A DNA stretch of 9,392 nucleotides from VMDJ01 sp965659945 (GCA_965659945.1 CBFHYJ010000060.1:1-9392), one strand, 5' to 3'. Positions 1 through 6,001 are shown, counted from the stretch's first letter. Notes: generated from the letters alone by a model not told the origin. Program-made: numbers and translations.

Positions 1-63
1 AGAGCAGTTCTAAGCCTCCTCTCCAAGTGTTCTTTTGATGAGTTTGAACTCTTGGAAATTAGC
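1..63. other. Left flank, no assignable gene
   Basis: This short stretch precedes a strong terminator, so it probably holds the last codons or the 3' untranslated end of a + strand gene lying outside the window. Candidate stops are TAA at 11-13 and TGA at 36-38, in two different frames. Too little is present to identify the gene. An ATG at 38 is in frame with aceK but has no Shine-Dalgarno sequence before it. Confidence 0.4.
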
Positions 64-99
64 ACCGGTTCGTCACTTAGGTGGCGGACCGGTTTTTTT
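64..99 (+). terminator. Intrinsic terminator upstream of aceK
   Basis: ACCGGT at 64-69 pairs with ACCGGT at 88-93, and CGTCAC at 71-76 pairs with GTGGCG at 81-86 with one G-T wobble. A T-G wobble at 70/87 joins the two helices. The result is a stem of about 13 bp with a four-base TTAG loop (77-80), followed directly by a run of T to position 99. This is a textbook rho-independent terminator on the + strand. It probably ends transcription of the gene to the left. It overlaps the 5' extension of the aceK reading frame, which argues that the extension is not translated. Confidence 0.85.
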
Positions 100-115
100 A
101 GCGGATAATGATGGA

Positions 116-1870
116 GTGAGTAGCGGAGCACCTTCATCTTTTGATCCAGAGCGTTATCAAACAGCGCGTGAAATTGCGCATGCTGTGTTGATGGCTTTCA
201 ATCGTCACTTCCGTATCTTTCGCGAACATACTCAAGCAGCTCGGCAACACTACATAGATGGTGATTGGAATGCTGCAACTCATAACACCAGTGATCGAAT
301 CAGCTTGTATGACATGCGTGTTAAAGAGGCGATTGCTGATTTGCGCGAACGGTTTGATTTGGAAAAACCTGATCAAGCGTTGCTGCAAGAAGTTAAGTTT
401 CAATACCTCGGTATGCTCTACGATCATCTGCAACCAGAGCTTGCAGAGACGTTCTATAACTCGTGTTTTGTTGGATTATTTGAGCGCGCCTTCTATCACA
501 ACGCCAATATATTCGTACGTCCTTCGGTATCTACAGAGCGTATCGAAGGTGAGTATCCGCCCTTTAGAAGCTTTTACCCAACGCAAGATGGTTGGCGATT
601 AAGTTTTAGTCGCTTGCTCGATAGCATTGATTTAGGCGTGCCTTTTGAAGATAAGCGTCGTGATTTGAAGCACCTTATTTCATTTGCAAAAAACTTTAAG
701 AACACATCGGGGTATGTGGCAAAGCACTTTCAGATCCAAGTGCTCAATACTGTTTTCTATCGAAACAAAGCTGCTTATATTATTGGGCGTGCATTGAATG
801 GTGTTGAAGTGCAGCCGTTTATCTTGCCGCTATTGCGTAATCGTAAAGGTGAGATCTTTATCGATGCTGTGGTGAGTGAGCAAAATGATGTGACGAACAT
901 CTTCTCGTTTGCGCGAACCTATTTCATGGCGGATTGTGAAGTACCTTCATCGGTGGTGCGCTTCTTACGCAGTATTTTGCCGGGCAAATCATCAGCAGAT
1001 TTGTATACCTCTATTGGTTTTCACAAACAGGGTAAAGCAGAGTTCTATCGTGACTTCTTAGATCATTTGCGTAACTCAAGTGATCGCTTCCAGATAGCAC
1101 CGGGTATTAAAGGCATGGTGATGTTGGTATTTAACCTGCCGTCCTATCCTTATGTGTTCAAAGTCATTAGAGATAACTTTGGTAGTGCAAAAAAAGTGAC
1201 CGAGCGAGAAGTTATCGAGAAGAATCGTTTTATTAAACGACGTGATCGTGTAGGCCGCATGGCAGATACATGGGAGTTCTCACATGCTGCCTTTCCTTTA
1301 GATCGTTTTGATCCTGAGTTACTCGAGGAGCTCAAGAATGAAGCGGCGAATAAAGTCATGATTGAAAATGATCGCCTGGTTATCTCGCACTTATATATAG
1401 AACGTCGCTTGAATCCATTGAATTTGTATCTCGAGCAAGTGGACGAAGAGAAACAACGTCTCGCGATGCGCGAATATGGCAATGCATTAAGAGAGATTGC
1501 GGCCTCAGGAATCTTCCCCGGGGACCTGCTTTTGAAGAATTTCGGGGTCACAAGACACGGCCGCGTTATTTTTTATGATTATGACGAGATAGTCCCTATT
1601 AATGAGTGTCGCTTCCGTGAAATTCCTGAAGCGATGACGCCAGAACAAGAGATGGCATCCGAGCCGTGGTACAGCATTGCCGAAAATGACGTGTTCCCAG
1701 AAGAGTTTATGACGTTTTTGATGAACAATCCGACGTGGCGAAAACTTTTCCGTGATGAACATGGAGGCTTGGCTGAGGCATCAACTTGGCGTGATCTTCA
1801 AGAGATTGCGGCGCGCGGAAAGTCTCTCGACGTTTATCCTTATCGCAGATTAATAAGTTTTCCTAGATAA
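116..1870 (+). CDS. aceK: Isocitrate dehydrogenase kinase/phosphatase AceK
   Basis: AceK is a cytoplasmic bifunctional enzyme that phosphorylates and dephosphorylates isocitrate dehydrogenase, setting the split between the TCA cycle and the glyoxylate bypass. The C-terminal half holds the kinase-like fold. With the GTG at 116 as start (584 aa, against 578 in E. coli), Lys349 in VFKVI, Asp470 in FPGD and Asp488 in DYDE match E. coli Lys336, Asp457 and Asp475 with a constant offset of 13. The family signature stretch from FPGD through KNFGVTRHGR to DYDE is intact. The frame is open from ATG 38, but that extension crosses an intrinsic terminator and has no resemblance to AceK that I can see. GTG 116 has only a weak ribosome site, so the start is less certain than the gene. 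Unlike in E. coli, no aceA or aceB is adjacent on the right; adk follows after 61 nt with no visible terminator. Confidence 0.95.
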   Translation: MSSGAPSSFDPERYQTAREIAHAVLMAFNRHFRIFREHTQAARQHYIDGDWNAATHNTSDRISLYDMRVKEAIADLRERFDLEKPDQALLQEVKFQYLGMLYDHLQPELAETFYNSCFVGLFERAFYHNANIFVRPSVSTERIEGEYPPFRSFYPTQDGWRLSFSRLLDSIDLGVPFEDKRRDLKHLISFAKNFKNTSGYVAKHFQIQVLNTVFYRNKAAYIIGRALNGVEVQPFILPLLRNRKGEIFIDAVVSEQNDVTNIFSFARTYFMADCEVPSSVVRFLRSILPGKSSADLYTSIGFHKQGKAEFYRDFLDHLRNSSDRFQIAPGIKGMVMLVFNLPSYPYVFKVIRDNFGSAKKVTEREVIEKNRFIKRRDRVGRMADTWEFSHAAFPLDRFDPELLEELKNEAANKVMIENDRLVISHLYIERRLNPLNLYLEQVDEEKQRLAMREYGNALREIAASGIFPGDLLLKNFGVTRHGRVIFYDYDEIVPINECRFREIPEAMTPEQEMASEPWYSIAENDVFPEEFMTFLMNNPTWRKLFRDEHGGLAEASTWRDLQEIAARGKSLDVYPYRRLISFPR

Positions 1871-1931
1871 TCTTATACAGCCGTCGACTCTAAGATAACG
1901 ATCGGCATCAAAGAAGTATAAGAGAGGAAGT

Positions 1932-2573
1932 ATGAAACTCATTCTGTTAGGTGCGCCTGGCGCAGGTAAAGGCACCGTTGCAAAACTATTAACTGAAATG
2001 GACGGATCGGTTCAGATCTCAACTGGCGATATTTTGCGTGCAGCTGTTAAAGCAGGCACCGAGCTTGGCAAAAAAGCTGAAGCGGCAATGAAAGCAGGTG
2101 AGCTTGTTTCTGATGATTTGATCATGGGCATCATGGGCGAGCGTTTGAAAGAAGACGACTGTAAAGCAGGGTTCTTGTTAGACGGTTTCCCTCGCACCAT
2201 TCCACAGGCAGATGCATTAAAAGTATTGCTTGAGAACATGGGTATCAAATTAGATGCAGTTGTTAACTTGGTTGTGCCACGTGAAGAGATTTTGAATCGT
2301 CTTACTACGCGTCGTACCTGTGTTGATTGTGGCGCGATTTACAATGTTCGCAGTAACCCACCTAAACAAGAAGGTGTGTGTGACAAGTGTGGTGGTGATG
2401 TTGTTCAGCGTGACGACGAAACTGAAGAAGCGATTTCAAAGCGTTTGGATGTATTCAATGAGCAAACCGCTCCATTAGTTGAGTACTACCGTAACGAAGG
2501 TAACTTGCTTGATGCAGATTCAACCAATTCGTCGAATGTTGTTGATGTGATCAAAAAAGAGCTTGGCGTGTAA
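1932..2573 (+). CDS. adk: Adenylate kinase with tetracysteine (zinc-type) LID
   Basis: Adk converts ATP plus AMP into two ADP in the cytoplasm and keeps the adenylate pool balanced. The 213-residue protein has the P-loop GAPGAGKGT (7-15), the AMP-binding STGD region (30-33), the DGFPRT motif (84-89) and a long LID domain (about 122-160). The LID carries Cys130, Cys133, Cys150 and Cys153 as two CxxC pairs, the pattern that binds structural zinc in Gram-positive and some other adenylate kinases; E. coli Adk has no such cysteines. The ATG is preceded by a good AGAGGAAG ribosome site. The gene lies 61 nt after aceK and ends in its own strong terminator, so it is either the last gene of an aceK-adk transcript or a single-gene unit. 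I found no convincing promoter in the gap. Confidence 0.97.
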   Translation: MKLILLGAPGAGKGTVAKLLTEMDGSVQISTGDILRAAVKAGTELGKKAEAAMKAGELVSDDLIMGIMGERLKEDDCKAGFLLDGFPRTIPQADALKVLLENMGIKLDAVVNLVVPREEILNRLTTRRTCVDCGAIYNVRSNPPKQEGVCDKCGGDVVQRDDETEEAISKRLDVFNEQTAPLVEYYRNEGNLLDADSTNSSNVVDVIKKELGV

Positions 2574-2587
2574 GCGCTAAATGCTAG

Positions 2588-2614
2588 AAAGCCCGGCTTT
2601 TGCCGGGCTTTTTT
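2588..2614 (+). terminator. Intrinsic terminator after adk
   Basis: AAAGCCCGGC (2588-2597) pairs with GCCGGGCTTT (2602-2611) around a TTTT loop, and a T run extends to 2614. It is a 10-bp perfect stem starting 14 nt after the adk stop codon. Confidence 0.95.
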
Positions 2615-2615
2615 G

Positions 2616-2644
2616 TTTATGAATACGGGGTGTCCTGCTATCAT
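2616..2644 (+). promoter_or_regulatory. Possible extended -10 promoter for the thioredoxin gene
   Basis: TATCAT at 2639-2644 matches five of six -10 consensus bases and is preceded by the extended TGn element (TGC at 2636-2638). The -35 at 17 nt spacing (TTTATG, 2616-2621) is poor, as is common with extended -10 promoters. It lies between the adk terminator and the thioredoxin gene, where a new promoter is expected. The start of transcription would be near 2651. Confidence 0.4.
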
Positions 2645-2680
2645 GACGCCTTAATTTAATGCGAAGTATGGAGGCCCTCT

Positions 2681-3046
2681 GTGGCTGTAGTAGAACTAAA
2701 CGAAGCGAATTTTGAAGCAACTATTACCGATAACGCGTTTGTTATTGTCGATTTCTGGGCGCCATGGTGTGGTCCTTGTAAATCATTCGCACCAACCTAT
2801 GACAAAGTGTCAGAAGATTTCCCAGATGTTGTGTTCGCTAAGGTTAATACTGAAGACGAGCAGGGCATTGCAGCGAACTTCCAGATTCGTTCTATTCCAA
2901 CCTTAATGATCTTCCGCGACAACGTAATTATTTACAGCGAAGCAGGTGCTTTACCAGAAGCTCAATTCCGTGAGCTTGTGACAAAAGCTGGTGAATTGGA
3001 CATGGATGAGGTGCGTAAGCAGATTGCTGAACAGCAAGGTGCTTAA
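2681..3046 (+). CDS. Thioredoxin, TrxC-like sequence without N-terminal zinc ribbon
   Basis: This is a single thioredoxin-fold protein of 121 residues that probably acts as a cytoplasmic disulfide reductase kept reduced by thioredoxin reductase. It has the redox motif WCGPC (Cys30, Cys33) within FWAPWCGPCK, a buried Asp24, and the cis-proline loop SIPT (Pro73). The wording around the active site and cis-Pro loop (FAP after the active site, VNTE, IRSIPT) is closer to E. coli thioredoxin 2 (TrxC) than to TrxA. However, the zinc-binding N-terminal extension of TrxC is absent, and there is a charged C-terminal tail of about 15 residues. I therefore leave the symbol empty. The start is GTG, chosen because GGAGG at 2670-2674 sits 6 nt upstream; the overlapping ATG at 2668 is in another frame. 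Terminators flank the gene on both sides, so it is probably transcribed alone. Confidence 0.93.
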   Translation: MAVVELNEANFEATITDNAFVIVDFWAPWCGPCKSFAPTYDKVSEDFPDVVFAKVNTEDEQGIAANFQIRSIPTLMIFRDNVIIYSEAGALPEAQFRELVTKAGELDMDEVRKQIAEQQGA

Positions 3047-3067
3047 TCACAAATACATTGATGCAGA

Positions 3068-3092
3068 GAAGACCGGCGAAAGCCGATTTTTT
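3068..3092 (+). terminator. Probable intrinsic terminator after the thioredoxin gene
   Basis: CGGC (3074-3077) and GCCG (3082-3085) form a short GC stem closed by a GAAA tetraloop (3078-3081). After one C/A mismatch the stem continues with A-T and G-T pairs into the six-T run at 3087-3092. The stem is short but has the normal terminator layout and lies 21 nt after the thioredoxin stop. It overlaps the 5' end of the longest DUF1249 frame (ATG 3058), which argues against that start. Confidence 0.6.
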
Positions 3093-3171
3093 CGTTTATG
3101 CTTTTTGTATGTTTATTTCACCTTACCCTTGGACTGGCGCATTGCTTCGTTCGCTCGATCAAGAGCCGACG

Positions 3172-3591
3172 ATGGGGCGCTTGTTGGATTTGTGTGAAGA
3201 AAACTACCAAGCCATACTCACCCTTTTCCCAGAGCTATCTGAACAGAAGGGTGAATTTGAATCGCACCTTCCCGGTCAGGCACATTTAAAGCTGACGGTT
3301 TTAGAGCAATCGAAATACACCAGCTTGATCAATCTGACCTACGCATTTGATGATGGTCGTGAATCCGATCCCGATGCAGTGTTGCGTGTTTATCACGATG
3401 CGGAGCAGGTTGAGGTAGAGCAGGTGAGACAATCCAATCTGCCTGACCTTTCGCTTTATGAGGCGCCAGGTCTTGTGAATAAATGGCGGGCTAATATTTT
3501 CGTCGGGAAATGGCTACGTTTTTGTGTCAATCAAGGGCACTTTTTCACCTCTCGGCAGCCCCAAAAAGTCGCCGAAGTGGCCACTATTTAA
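3172..3591 (+). CDS. DUF1249 (YqiB-like) family protein
   Basis: The protein resembles E. coli YqiB, the founding member of DUF1249, whose function is unknown to me. Family-like features are an LCEENY stretch near the N-terminus, a TVLEQSKYTSLINL segment, the RVYHDAEQVEV segment, and a C-terminal stretch containing KWLRFCVNQG. No signal peptide or membrane segment is evident, so it is probably cytoplasmic. The frame is open from ATG 3058 (177 aa), but that start lies before the thioredoxin terminator. ATG 3172 has AAGAG 6 nt upstream and gives 139 aa, close to the 140 of YqiB. ATG 3109 and TTG 3142 are alternatives; alignment suggests the true start could be a few codons before 3172. The gene sits alone between a terminator and the isc promoter. 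In E. coli, yqiB lies in a different context (parE-nudF-cpdA). Confidence 0.85.
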   Translation: MGRLLDLCEENYQAILTLFPELSEQKGEFESHLPGQAHLKLTVLEQSKYTSLINLTYAFDDGRESDPDAVLRVYHDAEQVEVEQVRQSNLPDLSLYEAPGLVNKWRANIFVGKWLRFCVNQGHFFTSRQPQKVAEVATI

Positions 3592-3708
3592 GAAAAATCT
3601 AATATATTTGAAGTTGATATTGCTTGATGAAAGTAATTTAACTCATTGCTTTTAAAAGCCTTAATCAATGTCCTGAAATTCAGCCCTATTCGGTTTGGGG
3701 GATAAAGC
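3592..3708. other. AT-rich intergenic region with palindrome
   Basis: This is the distal part of the gap between the DUF1249 gene and iscR. It holds a 12-bp perfect palindrome GCTTTTAAAAGC (3648-3659), nested inside an inverted pair CATTG (3644-3648) and CAATG (3666-3670). I see no U-tract terminator and no open frame of note. The region may contribute upstream activator or UP-element sequence to the iscR promoter, but nothing in the sequence proves it. Confidence 0.4.
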
Positions 3709-3737
3709 TTGACTGTTTTTGTAGGTTTCTCTACATT
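3709..3737 (+). promoter_or_regulatory. Predicted sigma70 promoter of the isc operon
   Basis: The -35 TTGACT (3709-3714, five of six consensus) and -10 TACATT (3732-3737, four of six) are separated by exactly 17 nt. Transcription would start near 3744, leaving a leader of about 57 nt before iscR. This is the best promoter-like sequence in the window, and the IscR-type operator directly follows it. Confidence 0.75.
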
Positions 3738-3738
3738 G

Positions 3739-3763
3739 ATACCTGACAAATTTACTCGGGTAC
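3739..3763 (+). promoter_or_regulatory. IscR type 1 operator
   Basis: The 25-bp site starts ATACCTGAC, has an AT-rich centre and ends ACTCGGGTAC. It fits the type 1 IscR motif of E. coli (ATA-S-YY-GACT ... YAGTC-RR-S-TAT) at nearly all positions. It covers the predicted transcription start just after the -10 element, so bound IscR should block initiation and repress the operon. The right half also forms TCGGG (3756-3760), loop TACT, CCCGA (3765-3769), a 5-bp hairpin in the nascent leader. Confidence 0.75.
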
Positions 3764-3800
3764 TCCCGACCTTCTTCGATCTTAGAGCGAGGACATTAAA

Positions 3801-4271
3801 ATGAGACTTTCTACAAAAGGCCGTTATGCGGTGACTGCAATGTTGGATTTGGCGCTGAATGGCACCGATGGCCCAGTCACATTGGCTGATATCTCTGAAA
3901 ATCAGGGTATTTCTCTTTCTTACTTAGAGCAGTTGTTTGCCGCGTTGCGCAGCAAAGGCTTGGTTCGTGGTGTTCGAGGTCCAGGTGGTGGTTACTACCT
4001 CGGTCGTGCATCTGACGAGATTTCAATTGCTGACGTTATCTGCGCAGTGGATGAGTGGGTTGAGTTTACGCGTTGTAATCCGCCTGCAAGTTCTGCAGAC
4101 ATTCAGCGTGGCATGACGCACAGTTTATGGGATGATTTGAGCCAGCAAATTTTTGTATTCCTGACTGATATCACTCTATCGGACTTAGTTGAGCGCGGCC
4201 ATTCTCGCGAAGCGGCACGTCGCAGCGGCAAGTTGGCTGATGCTTTGGGTTTGAACGGTCATGCAGCATAA
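3801..4271 (+). CDS. iscR: Rrf2-family regulator IscR, atypical cluster ligands
   Basis: IscR is the dimeric winged-helix repressor of the isc operon, normally sensing Fe-S status with a [2Fe-2S] cluster. The 156-residue protein matches E. coli IscR through the DNA-binding half: MRL start, SKGRYAVTAM-like helix (here TKGRYAVTAM), ISLSYLEQLF recognition helix with Glu43, and the RGPGGGY wing (59-65). The ligand loop differs. Cys92 and His107 are present, but position 98 is Ser and position 104 is Gly, where E. coli has Cys98 and Cys104. One extra cysteine, Cys81, lies upstream where E. coli has Ser. The loop length is unchanged, so this is substitution and not deletion. The ribosome site CGAGGA (3788-3793) is 7 nt before the ATG. 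It is the first gene of the operon; a type 1 operator in its promoter suggests autoregulation. Confidence 0.96.
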   Translation: MRLSTKGRYAVTAMLDLALNGTDGPVTLADISENQGISLSYLEQLFAALRSKGLVRGVRGPGGGYYLGRASDEISIADVICAVDEWVEFTRCNPPASSADIQRGMTHSLWDDLSQQIFVFLTDITLSDLVERGHSREAARRSGKLADALGLNGHAA

Positions 4272-4290
4272 GTTGGGGTCAACAAGCAGT

Positions 4291-5505
4291 ATGAAACTTC
4301 CCATTTATTTAGATTATTCGGCGACTACGCCGGTCGATCCTCGTGTCGCTGAAAAGATGTGCGAGTGCTTAACGCCTTCAGGTGCTTTTGGTAACCCTGC
4401 ATCTCGTTCTCACCCCTTTGGTTGGGAAGCAGAGAAGCTAGTTGATGAAGCGCGTAACAATGTTGCGGCATTGATCAATGCTGACGCTAAAGAGATTGTT
4501 TGGACTTCGGGTGCAACTGAGTCAAACAACCTGGCTATCAAAGGCGCTGCACATTTCTATAAACAGAAAGGCAATCACATCATTACGCTTAAAACTGAGC
4601 ACAAGGCCGTTCTTGATACGTGCCGCCAGCTAGAGCGTGAAGGTTTTGAAGTTACCTACTTAGATGTAATGCCTAACGGTTTGGTTGATCTTGCGGTATT
4701 CGAATCGGCGATCACTGACAAAACTATCCTGGTCTCAGTGATGCACGTGAATAACGAAATTGGTGTTATTCAGGACTTAAATGCGATCGGTACTATCTGC
4801 CGAAAGCACGGTGTGATCTTCCATGTTGATGGTGCACAAAGTGCTGGCAAGGTTGAGATCGACATGCAATCAATGCCGGTTGATCTGATGAGCTTTAGCG
4901 CACACAAAATCTATGGTCCCAAGGGCATAGGTGCTTTATATGTGCGTCGTAAGCCAAGAATTCGTTTAGAAGCACAAATGCATGGTGGTGGTCATGAGCG
5001 TGGTATGCGTTCAGGAACTCTTGCGACCCATCAAATCGTGGGTATGGGCGAAGCTTTCCGTTTAGCGAAAGAAGAGATGGTTGAAGAGAATGCGCGCCTG
5101 ATGGTGATGCGTAACAAGTTGCTCGACGGTCTTAGCGATATGGAAGAAGTTTACGTCAACGGTGATATGGATCAGCGTATAGCCGGCAACCTGAACATTA
5201 GTTTCAATTTTGTTGAAGGCGAGAGCTTGATGATGGCGCTGAAAGATATGGCGGTTTCATCGGGTAGTGCTTGTACTTCGGCAAGTTTGGAACCTAGCTA
5301 CGTATTGCGTGCTTTGGGCCGTGAGGACGAATTGGCGCATAGCTCGATTCGCTTCACTATCGGTCGCTTCTCAACAGAAGAAGAGGTCGATTACGTGCTG
5401 TCGCAGGTGCGTGACCAAGTAGAGCGACTACGTGAATTGAGTCCACTTTGGGATATGTTCAAAGATGGTATCGACCTAAAGTCGGTGCAATGGGCGGCTC
5501 ACTAA
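4291..5505 (+). CDS. iscS: Cysteine desulfurase IscS
   Basis: IscS is a PLP-dependent enzyme that removes sulfur from L-cysteine, giving alanine and an enzyme persulfide that feeds IscU and other sulfur acceptors such as the tRNA thiolation pathway. From ATG 4291 the protein is 404 aa, the same length as E. coli IscS, and begins MKLPIYLDYSATTPVDPRVA as in E. coli. Key residues fall at the same numbers: His104 in TEHK, the Schiff-base Lys206 in SAHKIYGPKG, and the mobile-loop Cys328 in SSGSACTSASLEPS. The frame is open from ATG 4261, which would overlap the end of iscR, but that ten-residue extension is not family-like. The ribosome site for 4291 is weak (GGGG at 4275-4278, about 12 nt away). 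The gap from iscR is only 19 nt. Confidence 0.98.
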   Translation: MKLPIYLDYSATTPVDPRVAEKMCECLTPSGAFGNPASRSHPFGWEAEKLVDEARNNVAALINADAKEIVWTSGATESNNLAIKGAAHFYKQKGNHIITLKTEHKAVLDTCRQLEREGFEVTYLDVMPNGLVDLAVFESAITDKTILVSVMHVNNEIGVIQDLNAIGTICRKHGVIFHVDGAQSAGKVEIDMQSMPVDLMSFSAHKIYGPKGIGALYVRRKPRIRLEAQMHGGGHERGMRSGTLATHQIVGMGEAFRLAKEEMVEENARLMVMRNKLLDGLSDMEEVYVNGDMDQRIAGNLNISFNFVEGESLMMALKDMAVSSGSACTSASLEPSYVLRALGREDELAHSSIRFTIGRFSTEEEVDYVLSQVRDQVERLRELSPLWDMFKDGIDLKSVQWAAH

Positions 5506-5623
5506 AAATTTACCTTTAAAGACGGCAATTTGGGTGCGCTTGCGGTAAAATCGCGTGCCTGATTTGGCAGTCTTAACAGTTCGGCAAAGTGCGCGCGGCG
5601 TACGTTCGGAAGAGGAAACTGAC
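5506..5623 (+). other. 118-nt iscS-iscU gap with possible leader structure
   Basis: The spacing is unusually long for this operon. A weak stem pairs GGGTGCGC (5532-5539) with GCGTGCCT (5553-5560), with several wobbles. A tighter one pairs GTGCGC (5589-5594) with GCGTAC (5598-5603) around a three-base loop, ending 7 nt before the iscU ribosome site AGAGGA (5611-5616). TAAAAT at 5546-5551 resembles a -10 element, but I see no -35 partner at proper spacing. The iscU frame is open back to ATG 5555, but that extension is not IscU-like. A regulatory role is possible and unproven. Confidence 0.35.
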
Positions 5624-6001
5624 ATGGCTTACAGCGAAAAAGTTATCGATCATTATGAGAATCCACGCAACGTTGGCAACTTGGACAAAGATGCTAAGAA
5701 CGTTGGCACTGGCATGGTGGGTGCGCCTGCTTGCGGTGACGTGATGCGTCTGCAGATTCAAGTTGGCGACAATGGCGTTATTGAAGATGCAAAGTTTAAA
5801 ACTTACGGTTGTGGTTCAGCGATTGCGTCAAGCTCGTTGCTTACCGAGTGGGTTAAAGGCAAGACCTTGGAAGAGGCGAGCCAAATTAAAAATACTGAGA
5901 TTGCAGAAGAGTTGGCATTGCCACCAGTAAAAGTTCACTGTTCAGTGCTTGCTGAGGATGCCATCAAGGCAGCTATCGAAGATCTTAAGTCTAAGGCTTA
6001 A
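5624..6001 (+). CDS. iscU: Fe-S cluster assembly scaffold IscU
   Basis: IscU is the scaffold on which iron and IscS-derived sulfur are assembled into a [2Fe-2S] cluster before HscA/HscB-driven transfer. From ATG 5624 it is 125 aa (128 in E. coli) and opens MAYSEKVIDHYENPRNVG exactly as in E. coli. The cluster ligands and assembly residues are at canonical positions: Cys37 and Asp39 in GAPACGD, Cys63 in YGCGSA, His105 and Cys106. The HscA-recognition motif LPPVK is at 99-103. The start is fixed by homology and by AGAGGA (5611-5616) 7 nt upstream. The frame extends 23 codons further to ATG 5555 without family resemblance. It lies 15 nt before iscA. Confidence 0.98.
   Translation: MAYSEKVIDHYENPRNVGNLDKDAKNVGTGMVGAPACGDVMRLQIQVGDNGVIEDAKFKTYGCGSAIASSSLLTEWVKGKTLEEASQIKNTEIAEELALPPVKVHCSVLAEDAIKAAIEDLKSKA

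Noticed and set aside
258..602. 114-codon + strand frame inside aceK
   Set aside because: Out-of-frame shadow of a clearly conserved aceK region; no sensible protein motifs.
1150..1551. 133-codon open frame antisense to aceK
   Set aside because: It lies fully within the conserved kinase half of aceK, is rich in Ser and Arg as expected of a shadow frame, and has no family resemblance.
1864..1931. Promoter for adk in the aceK-adk gap
   Set aside because: GATAAT, TAAGAT and TATAAG resemble -10 elements, but none has a credible -35 or a sensible leader length.
3705..3729. Second IscR type 1 site overlapping the -35 element
   Set aside because: The left half (CTTGACT) fits, but the right half lacks most conserved positions; not strong enough for a separate feature.
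5523..5551. Promoter between iscS and iscU (TAAAAT at 5546-5551)
   Set aside because: No -35 element at 16-18 nt spacing and no exact extended -10; kept only as a remark in the gap entry.
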